This document shows, in pieces, positions 26,182 through 36,712 of a stretch of 64,000 nucleotides of DNA; the first letter of the stretch is position 1, and every line of letters starts with the position of its first letter. Source of the DNA: Rutidosis leptorrhynchoides (lineage: Eukaryota; Streptophyta; Magnoliopsida; Asterales; Asteraceae); assembly GCF_046630445.1 (NCBI RefSeq), contig NC_092333.1, positions 1,822,001 to 1,886,000 of the forward strand. The letters are read 5' to 3'. The notes under the pieces are model-generated. The model was not told the origin of the DNA. It saw only the letters and a program-made list of their open reading frames with translations, and did not search any database. The translations under genes were made by a program, and so were the position numbers.

Positions 26182-26605
26182 TTAAGCTGAAATCAAAGAG
26201 ATCAATGAGAGCGTGACATGTGATGCGAAATCACATGTGATTGGAAAAAAATTTCAAAAAAAAAAAAAATTTAGAAAATAAATATTTTTTAAAATTTTTT
26301 TTCAAAATTTTTCTCAAATTGTTTCCTACAATCACATATGATTAACTGCACAATCACATGTGATTGAATTGTACAATCACATGTGATTGGATTTGACATG
26401 CATAATCACATGTGATTGGATTTGACATGCATAATCACATGTGATTGTAAAAAAAAGTTCGCAAAAAAAAAAAAATTTTCAAAACAAAAATTACGAAATT
26501 TTTTTTTTTTGTAAAAATTTTTTTTTTTTAATTTTTTTTTCCAATCACATGTGATTTTCGCGCCACATGTCGTGCTCTCATTGGTCCCTTGGATTTCAAG
26601 CAAAT
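26182..26605. mobile_element. Palindrome-rich MITE (MULE-like or foldback)
   Basis: Imperfect terminal inverted repeats of about 70 bp: GCTGAAATCAAAGAGATCAA on the left and GCTTGAAATCCAAGGGACCA when the right end is reversed. Both continue into AATGAGAGC, GACATGTG and AATCACATGTGATTGG. The interior repeats the 14-base palindrome AATCACATGTGATT several times, alternating with A or T runs, so a single strand could fold over almost its whole length. There is no coding capacity. It ends about 120 bases beyond the stop codon of EXLA. Confidence 0.7.
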
Positions 26606-26722
26606 TAATTGATGCAAGTGATTACAACTCTATTATTTCATCGGGTAAATCCCATTACCCAAAAAATGAACTCAAATTATATTCTATGTGAGATATTTTT
26701 TTTTTCTTCCATAAATTAAAGG

Positions 26723-27034
26723 TTACTTCCAAATTTGTTCATCACATTCACCACAGCCTTCTTGAGCAATGTCATCTATTTGTACGCCAGTATCATACAC
26801 ATGACCAATTTTCCAGTCAGCTGGTAACGCGCTTTTGGCCCAAATCCACTTTCCGTCATAGCCGGAGGTCACCACGAGGCGGAGTTGTAATGGTCCAGCC
26901 GGAGCTCGACTAGTGTCCCAAACAGCCCCATTTATTCTGGTCATATAAGTCCAGATTGATGAATCAGCCTATCAAAAATAAAGTCAAACCACAATCAAGT
27001 TAGAGAAATGCACAAGTTAATTTGTATTGGGAGG

Positions 27035-27090
<56 letters not shown>

Positions 27091-27785
27091 GCAGGATCAA
27101 TGGGTAAGTAACCAATCGGGGGGAAACGGGGGAAGCAATTTTTTTTTTTTCATTTTTTTTTTAATTTTTTTTTCCGGCATCAAGATCACACAAAAATATG
27201 AACATTTAGAAGAGACACTTCGTGATGAATGTTATTATTTAGGCGGGAAAACGATCGACAAAAATAACATTCAAGATAATATTGTTCGTGAAGAATATGA
27301 ACGTTTTTTTTTTAATGTTTTGTGAAGTAAAATTTAGCCCGATTTAGAGTTTAGGGTTTAGGGTTTAAGGTTTAGGGTTTGGTGTTTTGGGTTTATTCCA
27401 TAAACTCAAAATACCAAACCCTAAACCCTAAACTCTAAACCGTTCGTGTTAAAAACTCAATCTAAATCTAAACCCTAAATCTAAACCCTAAACCCTAAAT
27501 TTCTAAACCCTAATATCTAAACCCTATTATCTAAACCCTAATATCTAAACCCCAATAGCTAAAACCTCAAAATACGCTCGAAAAACACGATAATTGTTAT
27601 ATATTACTTCTTCGAGCGTTTTCCCGCCAAAATAAAAACATTTATCACAAAGTGTCTCTACTAAATGTTCATATTTTCATCTCATCTATAATGTTCGTGA
27701 ACAAAGTTTTTTCAAAAACGAAAAAAAAAAAAGTTTTTGCTTCCCCCCGCTTCCCCCCGAATGGTTACTTACCTCTTGATCCTAC

Positions 27786-27854
<69 letters not shown>

Positions 27855-28931
27855 CATGATCAATGGGGAGGTAACCAATCGGGGGAAGCAAAAAAAAATA
27901 ATTCGTTTTTTGAAAAAACTTTTTTCACGAATTATAGATTGGATGAAAATATGAACATTTAGAAAAGACACTTCGTGATGAATGTTATTATTTTGGCGGA
28001 AAAACGATCGACAAAAATAACATTCAAGATAATATTGTTCGTGAAGAATGTTAACGTTTTTTTTTTTTTCCATGTTTTGTGAAGTAAAATTTAGCCCAAT
28101 TTAGAGTTTAGGGTTTGGTGTTTTGGGTTTATTCCATAAACCCAAAACACCAAACCTTAAACCCTAAACCCTAAACTCTAAACCGTTCGTGTTAAAAACT
28201 CAATCTAAATCCTAAAACAAAACCCTAAACCCTAAATTTCTAAACCCTAATATCTAAACCCTATAAATAAGGGTGTTCATTTTCGGATATCCGAAATTCG
28301 GATATCCGAATTTTCGGATATCCGAAAATTCGGATAGTGAAAAACCCCATCCGAAATCCGAACCCGAAATTTCGGATACCCGAAATTTCGGATTCGGATT
28401 ATCCGAATATCCGATATTTTTTAAGAACTTCGAATATTTTCGGATAATTTTCCGGATATTCGGATAATTTTCGGATATTTCGGATATTTTTCGGATTTTT
28501 TCGAAATTTTCGGATATTCGGATATCCGAATATCCGAAAATTTTAAAAACTCCATCCGATATCCGAATCGGAAAAATCGGATATCCGATTTTCGGATATC
28601 CGAATTTTCGGATATCCGATTTTTCGGATATTTTTTGATTCGGATTTCGGATAATTCGGATTCGGATATTTTGAACACCCCTACCTATAAACCCTAATAT
28701 TCAAACCCTACTATCTAAAACCTCAAAATACGCTCGAAAAACACGATAATTGTTATATATTACTTTTTCGAGCGTTTTCCGGCCAAAATAAAAACATTTA
28801 TCACAAAGTGTCTTTATTAAATGTTCATAGTTTCATCCAATCTATAATGTTCGTGAACAAAGTTTTTTCAAAAAACGAAGAAAAAAAAATTTGCTTCCCC
28901 CCGAATGGTTACTTCCCTCTTGATCCTACCA

Positions 28932-28971
<40 letters not shown>

Positions 28972-30297
28972 GAGCAATGTCAACGCCCACAATTTCAGTT
29001 TGACCTCCTTGATACAAGAATTTGAGAGCAAGATAATTAGGCTTTTGAGTAGACTCTTCTTCAACTCTCACACTCAAGTTCTTGCCTTGGTAGTTACATG
29101 GAACTCTGTTTTTTTTTTTACATGACAAAACAAGTTATACTCATAATAAACTTGTCATCACGATATAATATAGTCAACAATAATAATTGTAACCATATAC
29201 GTATAGTTTATACTTTGTTTGGTAACAAACTAACATTAATGGTCTCTAGCCAATTAACTACTGTAGTATTCTAATTCAAGTCGAGTAGCTTCCAAGTTCA
29301 TGCAAGAAGCCATTCATTCATTCATAATAAATATATGAGGTATAATTTAGGACTTGTCTTCAAGTGTACATATATATGCATGCTACTTTGATAAAGAAGC
29401 TAGCTGATCGAAGTGAATGATGAGTTATAGTTTATGCATGTAGTATTGTACTAATGGCAACTAAAAATAAAACTAATCACCTTTTATATTCCACATCGGT
29501 AACACCAAGTTTCAACAAGTTTTGGGCCATACCCTTATTAGCCATGGACATGAAGGCTCTGCCACTCTGAACAAAATCTGTTTCATTGTTTTTATTTAAA
29601 TCAGTTACTATCACTTGAGTCCCTGCCTTAGTGCACAGATTACCATCCTTGCATCTCACCTGTTAATTATAATTCTAGTTGTATTCAATCATACACACAA
29701 TTTGATTTGATGTTAATTAAAATTAAAAGACTAGCTTAAGAATCAAGAATGTGATGATATGCAAAATTCCAACCTGGAAACAAGCCCCACAACCCGAACC
29801 GGATTTGTATATCTCAGGAATGGCAGCAGCAAGGTGGCTACCATAGATGCTAGTAACCGATGAACCATATCTACACGCTCCAGCTGCATTATCATCATTT
29901 TCATAATATATTTAATTAATTAGTGGCCACTAGATTAGATTATAGATTATTTCAAGCAAATAATATCATCCATCATTTAAGTGGATAAATTAGAACTCTT
30001 AACTACAATTAGAAATTCACATGGGTCATGATGAATGCTTGGTCATCAGAAAAAAAAAAGTATGAAAACAATTCTGTGGGTTTTTTAAAATTATCAAGAA
30101 TTTTTAAAAAAAATATGAATTAATTAAGAGAGTGATACATGTATAATTAGAGATGTCTTACAAGAAAGGGATGAAGATTTAGAGAAGAAAGCAGCTTTAC
30201 TTTGATGAAGACATCTATCACAAGCATTTGTTGTAGAAAAATAAATAGAGATGAGAAATAGATTTAAAAGTAAGCAAAGATTATTTTGGAGTCCCAT
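26723..30297 (-). CDS. EXLA: Expansin-like A protein
   Basis: Five exons on the minus strand: 30297-30162, 29883-29774, 29659-29481, 29105-28970 and 26968-26723. All introns are GT-AG and the phases agree, giving 268 residues. Residues 1-25 form a signal peptide (MGLQNN...STTNA). The mature protein starts CDRCLHQSKAAFF, followed by a six-stranded barrel domain (GACRYGS, GCGACFQVRCKD, VIVTDLN) and a C-terminal expansin/CBM63-type domain (YLALKFLYQGGQTE, VVTSGYDGKWIW, GVQIDDIAQEGC). The CDRC start and overall sequence fit EXLA, not EXLB. As in other expansin-like proteins, the HFD motif of true expansins is replaced (TDFVQSGRAF). The product should be a secreted cell-wall protein, but wall-loosening activity is not established for EXLA. 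The gene looks intact. Intron 4 is swollen to 2.0 kb by MITEs, and its donor sits at the edge of a TA tract. Confidence 0.95.
27033..27087. repeat. (TA)n tract at the 3' side of the MITE pair
   Basis: An uninterrupted TA run. Matching runs at 27789-27852 and 28935-28968 separate and close off the two MITEs, so each MITE is bounded by TA repeats on both sides. Confidence 0.95.
27088..27788. mobile_element. (TA)n-associated MITE, copy 1, in EXLA intron 4
   Basis: Terminal inverted repeats of about 50 bp: GGGGCAGGATCAATGGGTAA at the left, and GTGGTAGGATCAAGAGGTAA when the right end is reversed. Both continue to GTAACC, ATCGGGGGG or TTCGGGGGG, and GGGGAAGCAA. The interior has facing plant-telomere-like runs (TTTAGGG at about 27347-27385, CCCTAAA at about 27415-27550). 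It has no coding capacity. Residence inside (TA)n recalls the rice Micron MITEs. Relatedness to Micron is not shown. Confidence 0.8.
27853..28932. mobile_element. (TA)n-associated MITE, copy 2, split by a hAT-like insert
   Basis: Same family and orientation as copy 1, sharing the termini and interior phrases such as AAAATACGCTCGAAAAACAC and ATAACATTCAAGATAATATT. Without the 416-bp insert and its duplicated 8 bp it would be about 656 bp, close to copy 1 (701 bp). Its end lies under 40 bases from the donor of EXLA intron 4. Confidence 0.8.
28268..28683. mobile_element. hAT-like foldback element filled with GGATATCCGA repeats
   Basis: Flanked by a perfect 8-bp direct repeat CCTATAAA (28260-28267 and 28684-28691), the size made by hAT transposases. 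Termini are TAAGGGTGTTCA and, reversed, TAGGGGTGTTCA. The 416-bp interior is built almost entirely of variants of GGATATCCGAAAATTCGGAT in both orientations, so it is heavily self-complementary. It has no transposase gene. It is younger than the MITE copy it split. Confidence 0.85.
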
Positions 30298-30358
30298 TTT
30301 TTTTTATTTGATTGAAGTTTCTGTTAGTGATTTGGAGAAATGAATTACATTACATGTG

Positions 30359-30367
30359 TATTTATAG
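30359..30367 (-). promoter_or_regulatory. EXLA TATA box
   Basis: The minus strand reads CTATAAATA, 62 bases before the start codon at 30297. That leaves a leader of about 30 bases, typical for a plant gene. No other ATG lies between. Confidence 0.7.
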
Positions 30368-33260
30368 CTAGCTAGGATTATTTTGTTGATGAATCATTAT
30401 ATACTTAAATTGTTGATTATTGGTGGCTTATTTTTTATTTGGGTAAGAGACGCGTAAGAAGAGATGGATGCCACCTCAACACGGTAAACCATAAAAAAAA
30501 AAAAATAATTGCAAAATAATACTACTCCGTACTGTATATGCAGATCCTAATCCTAATCGTCATGTGGATATTTCATTAATGTAGTAATTAAATTAGTAGT
30601 AACAAATTTGCCTGTGTTTGATCGTATAACAAAACTAAACTAAACTTAATTAAGAATTCTATGCTATTATTTATTATTTTATTATGTAATTATGTGTATG
30701 TTACTAGAGAAGTTAAATTAAGTATTACTACGTATATTTTTTGGGCAAATATAATGCAAACTATATAGAAATGAAAACGTTTAAAAAAAACGTTCACAAC
30801 CAAAGATAACAAGCGGTTCTTGAAACTAAAACGCGATACAAAACTGAACCTATCTGTCTCGGCTACACCTAGACCAAACCCCGCTATTTGGAGGAAAAAC
30901 AAGGAATAAAGACCAAACTAGCTCAACATGAGCCAAATTCCAACTATCTAAAACTGTAAAAGCCACAACATCACACGAAAAGGAATAGAACAAAAAAAAA
31001 AAAAAAAACAACCACATTAAGAAATATATATTATATTATGTATGTGGAATGGAAGAAATTAAAAAGAGGTGTCGAGACTCGAGAGTATTTAGCGGGGTGG
31101 AGACGATTGAAAACAAATACTAGTGGTCATCCTTCATTCACTCACCGACTCTTTTCATTTATCCTCATTTCTTTAATTAATATTAATATTAATATTAATA
31201 TTAATATTAATATTAATACTAATACTATATACAATTTAGCAAAAGGGGTTACTATTTCTCAACAGTAACTCCTTTGTCCTTTTGTTTTTTTTTTTCTCGA
31301 ACTATTTTCGTCTTTGTTCCACCAACTCTAACTTCCATACTTCCGGCAATTCAGCTTTTAGAACCTACGCACATAGCTTTTATACCTAAAAAATCTCATA
31401 AACTCACCCCAACTTTGAACGCAAATGCTTTCATTTTCATAGCGAATAAAAAGACACTACATACACAAATTAACTCGCATCATATTTTCGAACGTACAAT
31501 TTTTACCAGCAATCGGTCTGAAATGCACTGCCACACGCCACACACATAGGTCATCATTTATAACAATTAATTTGATACATCTAAAAATAATATTATACAA
31601 CACAATTTGGACAGCTCAGGATAATTAATTTATTACAACCCATATAGTAATATATGACAATATGTTTCTTTGCAATAATATGTTTCTTTGCAATTGTATT
31701 ATATGTTTAATATGTTAAAACGTATTATGGCCTTATATGCTACGTTAACTGTTTTGCCTTAATATATTCTTATTAGAATATATAATTGGATGCTACAAAA
31801 AAGTTTTACGTAAACGAGGAGTGGCCGCGCTGACCTGCTTGTTAACCAACATTAGTTTTTTTTCTTCTTTTCCTTCATTGCAATAAAATAATTATTTTAG
31901 TTTATATTAATTATATTAATGGAGAAAGCTAAAGGTAATTTTTAAGAATATGTTTAAAAATTTCATATTTAATTTTTATTAATTCAGTTGAACTAACTAC
32001 AAATTATAAACATTTATTTTTTAATATCGACATTTCTTATTTAATTTTGGTGTAATTTTTTATTCATGTTAAAGTTATTAATACCGGGGATATGCCAGCT
32101 TAAACATAAGACTAAAAGCTATATTTAGCCTTTCTTCGTAATTAACTAAATTAATAGATCCACACTCACTCACAAAAGGGGTATATAGTTTCATTTTATT
32201 TATAAGTTGTAATTATAATAATAAATCCAATCTTACAAAAGATTCATATCTTTAAAAGCTCTAGACTAGATGTGGATGAGTGAAGTCACCTAATGTAGAG
32301 CATAAATAACTAAATAATGTAGAACATAAATAGATAAATAAATAAATAAATAATAAATAATGACCAACGGGTACCCGACCCTCTGATCCCTTGGTCCCAC
32401 CTGTGTAGTGTTGGTCCGAATAATCACGCAGGCTCGATTCCGGATTCTGGCATAGTGTGGTGATTTATGGGTGAGGTGATTCGCAGGCTCCTTGCTCTTC
32501 CGGGGAGGGCTAGGTGGGTTGACAAAGTCAACACATGGTTAATGTGTCCCTGCCAAATCTACACATTTTGGTCCGAAATAACTAAATAATAAAGAAAATG
32601 ATAAAGAATTGAACGAAAATGACTTAGTTACCCTTACCGATTTTTGATTGATGAGTGACGGTAGGGAAAGGCACAAAAGCAATGTGAAAGGGTGAAGTTT
32701 GGTCAAAGTGATAAAGTCGAACATTTGGTCATGCTAATTCACGAATGATTCCAAAATAAACCAACCAGCCTAAGAATATTTTAGTTTCTAGCCCATAACA
32801 TTTAAAATGGTTGACTACTTATTATTTTTGAAACGGCATCAATTTGTTAGAATGCTGCAAGCAAGTAGAGAAGCAAAAAATTACAGAGGTTTAGACAATC
32901 ATAGATTCATATTTATGTACGTACAATTATATCTTTTTTTTTCTTCTGAACAACTATTATCTCTTTAGGTTAATGTCAACCCAACATTAAGATTTCACCA
33001 AAACTCTAACAAACAATATATATGGCCTGTTAAGTGAGGCGGTTTTAAATGTCTCGAACCTATGAGTAGTCAGGGTCCTTGTAGTATACACTGTATATGG
33101 CAGCAACATGGGCAGTGGCGGAAGTTAGTATTATCCGTAGAGGCGCATCTACTTGTTAAGGTTTGGGGTTCAGTGAACTCAGTATTCTTCAAATTTTATA
33201 GAACGCCATTAAATTTTACTATGTGACCATATATATAATGAGAACGTTCTCATTTTAAGA
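30368..33260. other. Intergenic DNA upstream of EXLA
   Basis: No convincing gene. A G/C-richer stretch at about 32390-32580 (GACCCTCTGATCCCTTGGTC and onward) and another at about 33110-33190 (GGCAGTGGCGGAAGTTAGTA) look like pieces of dispersed repeats, but I cannot name them. A short (AAAT)n tract lies at about 32335-32358. Confidence 0.5.
31179..31228. repeat. (ATTAAT)n microsatellite
   Basis: Tandem ATTAAT units, degenerating to ACTAAT at the right end. Confidence 0.9.
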
Positions 33261-36228
33261 TTTGGTGAGAACAGTTCTGGACCACATGTTAATTATATTA
33301 ATAATAATCAAATTTTAATTAACTTTTAACACCTTTTATAAATTAATGAGGAACGAGAAGGGTGTATTAGTAATTCAATCACCCACTAATTCGGTCAAAG
33401 TTGTAACCGCTCATACACACGACCATTACATAATGGTTTACAATACAAATATGTTACAACAAAATAAGTTTCTTGAATGCAGTTTTTACACAATATCATA
33501 CAAGCATGGACTCCAAATCTTGTCCTTATTTAAGTATGCGACAGCAGAAGCTCTTAATAATCACCTGAGAATAAACATGCTTAAAACGTCAACAAAAATG
33601 TTGGTGAGTTATAGGTTTAACCTATATATATCAAATCGTAACAATAGACCACAAGATTTCATATTTCAATACACATCCCATACATAGAGATAAAAATCAT
33701 TCATATGGTGAACACCTGGTAACCGACAATAACAAGATGCATATATAAGAATATCCCCATCATTCCGGGACACCCTTCGGATATGATATAAATTTCGAAG
33801 TACTAAAGCATCCGGTACTTTGGATGGGGTTTGTTAGGCCCAATAGATCTATCTTTAGGATTCGCGTCAATTAGGGTGTCTGTTCCCTAATTCTTAGATT
33901 ACCAGACTTAATAAAAAGGGGCATATTCGATTTCGATAATTCAACCATAGAATGTAGTTTCACGTACTTGTGTCTATTTTGTAAATCATTTATAAAACCT
34001 GCATGTATTCTCATCCCAAAAATATTAGATTTTAAAAGTGGGACTATAACTCACATTCACAGATTTTTACTTCGTCGGGAAGTAAGACTTGGCCACTGGT
34101 TGATTCACGAACCTATAACAATATATACATATATATCAAAGTATGTTCAAAATATATTTACAACACTTTTAATATATTTTGATGTTTTAAGTTTATTAAG
34201 TCAGCTGTCCTCGTTAGTAACCTACAACTAGTTGTCCACAGTTAGATGTACAGAAATAAATCGATAAATATTATCTTGAATCAATCCACGACCCAGTGTA
34301 TACGTATCTCAGTATTGATCACAACTCAAACTATATATATTTTGGAATCAACCTCAACCCTGTATAGCTAACTCCAACATTCACATATAGAGTGTCTATG
34401 GTTGTTCCGAAATATATATAGATGTGTCAACATGATAGGTCGAAACATTGTATACGTGTCTATGGTATCTCAAGATTACATAATATATAATACAAGTTGA
34501 TTAAGTTATGGTTGGAATAGATTTGTTACCAATTTTCACGTAGCTAAAATGAGAAAAATTATCCAATCTTGTTTTACCCATAACTTCTTCATTTTAAATC
34601 CGTTTTGAGTGAATCAAATTGCTATGGTTTCATATTGAACTCTATTTTATGAATCTAAACAAAAAAAGTATAGGTTTCTAGTCGGAAAAATAAGTTACAA
34701 GTCGTTTTTGTAAAGGTAGTCATTTCAGTCGAAAGAACGACGTCTAGATGACCATTTTAGAAAACATACTTCCACTTTGAGTTTAACCATAATTTTTGGA
34801 TATAGTTTCATGTTCATAATAAAAATCATTTTCTCAGATACATTATGGAGCTTCTAAAAGAATACTAAGATACTTGCAAGGTACCATGGACTATGGAATA
34901 TGGTACAAGCCCACTATAGACTCGAAGCTTCAGGGATACACAGATAGTGATTGGGCCGGATCGGTGGATGACATGAGAAGTACATCCGGATATGCATTTA
35001 CACTTGGATCTGGTGTATTCTCATGGACATCAAAGAAACAAGAAACGGTGGCACAGTCGTCAGCCGAAGCCGAGTACGTCGCAGCTGCAAACTCAGCTAA
35101 TCAAGCTATATGGCTAAGAAGAATTCTAGAAGATATGGGCGAAAAACAAAATGAAGCTACTCAAATATTCTGCGACAACAAGTCTGCAATTGCAATGGCT
35201 AAGAATCCTGTGTTTCATGGCAGAACAAAACATATTGACATCAAGTATCACTTTCTACGAGAAGTCTCCGCCAAGAAAGATATTGAATTAAAATACTGCA
35301 AGACCGAAGAGCAGATTGCAGACATTTTCACTAAAGCACTACCAAGACCCAAGTTCGAGTTCCTACGTAACATGCTCGGAGTAACATCGAAAAATATTAA
35401 GGAGGAGTGTTAAAATAATAATATTTTTCTATTATTCTTCCATCTTCTTTGATTCAATTCTTTTGAAAAAAATTAAATTATTGTATTCACATTCTTTTTA
35501 TCTAACACTTTTGTATATGCATTTTACATTACAACGGATCACTTTTCATTAGTCGGCTGCATAAATTTGAATTTGTTTTTGGATGCGTCTAACACTTATC
35601 AAGTGTAAATTGGATTATTATAATGCTTCATCGCAAATTAATGGATGTTCCATTTGTAACTTGATTTATGCATTATAAAAATTCTAGAGTGATGCATCCC
35701 GAATTCCGACCGAGACTTATGTAGTTATGTATGTGGCTGGAGTTTCGATTGAAACGATATGAATAGACTGCTTGTATCTTGGTTTATGCATACTTATTAT
35801 AAACATCATAATTTGGTGCATCCTCAATTTCTAGCTGATGCCTATTGTAAGCATCCATATTATATAAAATGCTATCTTGAATTACGTAGGCGAAAAACTG
35901 AATTAAAGTGGATGATACATATATATTTGTTCCATACTCTGTATTTGATTAAAGTGGATCATAGTTTTGATCCAAATGAATTCAAGGATGCAATGACATA
36001 CATATTTCATTTGTAAGTTTGTGCTCAAAATAAGAAATTCAACTGGATGATACCTTATTAATTTTAGTTACAAGATTCAGTATGAAACTTGTAATTGCTT
36101 TCTTGGGTACCCACGTGGATTTAAAGAATTGAGTGGAATTGTTCATGGCAAGTTTTTAGGAGAGAGAAGAAAATTACTTACATACCCTTTAATTAGTTAA
36201 ATAATTTAGTGGTTGATAATTGTTCTCA

Positions 36229-36232
<4 letters not shown>
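33261..36232. mobile_element. Probable terminal-inverted-repeat element, about 3 kb
   Basis: The left end begins TTTGGTGAGAACAGTTCTGG and the reversed right end ATTGGTGAGAACAATTATCA. Both continue to ACCAC and, further in, to similar phrases (AAGGGTGTATTAGTAATTC versus AAGGGTATGTAAGTAATTT). The arms are about 150 bp and quite diverged, a pattern common in Mutator-like elements. The right end abuts a long (AT)n run. No transposase is visible; the interior holds a copia fragment and unassigned sequence. Confidence 0.45.
34838..35413 (+). pseudogene. Ty1/copia RNase H end with start of the 3' LTR
   Basis: About 190 codons with the copia RNase H signatures (GYTDSDWAGSVDDMRSTSG, QSSAEAEYVAAA, IFCDNKSAIAMAKNP, HIDIKYHF, DIFTKALPRPKFEFLR). 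They are followed directly by a polypurine tract AAGGAGGAG and a TGTTAAAATAAT LTR start at about 35408. Only this 3' end remains; upstream coding parts are absent. The upstream edge (CATTTTCTCAG then ATACATTATGGAGC) is abrupt and resembles a splice acceptor. Confidence 0.85.

Positions 36233-36302
<70 letters not shown>
36233..36302. repeat. (AT)n microsatellite
   Basis: About 35 uninterrupted AT units next to the right end of the 33261 element. Confidence 0.95.
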
Positions 36303-36305
<3 letters not shown>

Positions 36306-36707
36306 GGGATTTATAGTCTCTTGAAGATAAATGGCCACTAAAGTACCATTTCAAATATATTTAGTTTTGATAAAAGTTTGGGGCTCCTTTGAGTTAGATT
36401 CGTCACCGAGTACCCGGATGAGGTACCCGCAGGGCCGTCTAGTCACTTTTATGAGTTTTGTTCAATATAAAAGTGAACTTTTTATATACAAAAGTTTTTG
36501 ATAAATAATAATAATAAGTTCAATAATAATAAAATAACACCATACCTACAAGCATCAATCAAAATAATAGTTGTAGCAAACGTAATACCAAATCAAATAA
36601 ATCTAAGTATGTAATGTTGGACTATATTTTTTGTGCCTATTAAATATTGGACCATGTGCGGTTGCACGCTTTGCATGTCCTAATATTTTCCTCTGAATAC
36701 CCGCCTC
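36303..36707. other. Short intergenic stretch before element A
   Basis: No gene. Contains GTACCCGGATGAGGTACC and a GTGCGGTTGCACGC phrase similar to GTGCGTTGCACGG at about 1709, suggesting fragments of a dispersed repeat. Confidence 0.4.
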
Positions 36708-36712
36708 ACTAG

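Noticed and set aside
27347-27550. True telomere or chromosome end
   Set aside because: Short, inverted, degenerate runs inside a MITE with ordinary gene sequence on both sides.
28273-28678. ORFs with FGYPNFRIS-like repeats on both strands
   Set aside because: Produced by the GGATATCCGA palindromic repeats of the hAT-like element; not a gene.
26723-30297. Expansin-like B (EXLB) as the identity of the host gene
   Set aside because: The mature N-terminus CDRCLHQSKAAFF and the SSGACRYGS and VRCKDGNLC segments follow EXLA proteins; EXLB proteins begin differently.
33346-33687. 113-codon plus-strand ORF
   Set aside because: No recognisable domain, no promoter or splice context, lies just inside a probable transposon arm.
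35759-36016. 85-codon plus-strand ORF after the copia fragment
   Set aside because: AT-biased composition and no motif; probably within copia LTR or flanking repeat.
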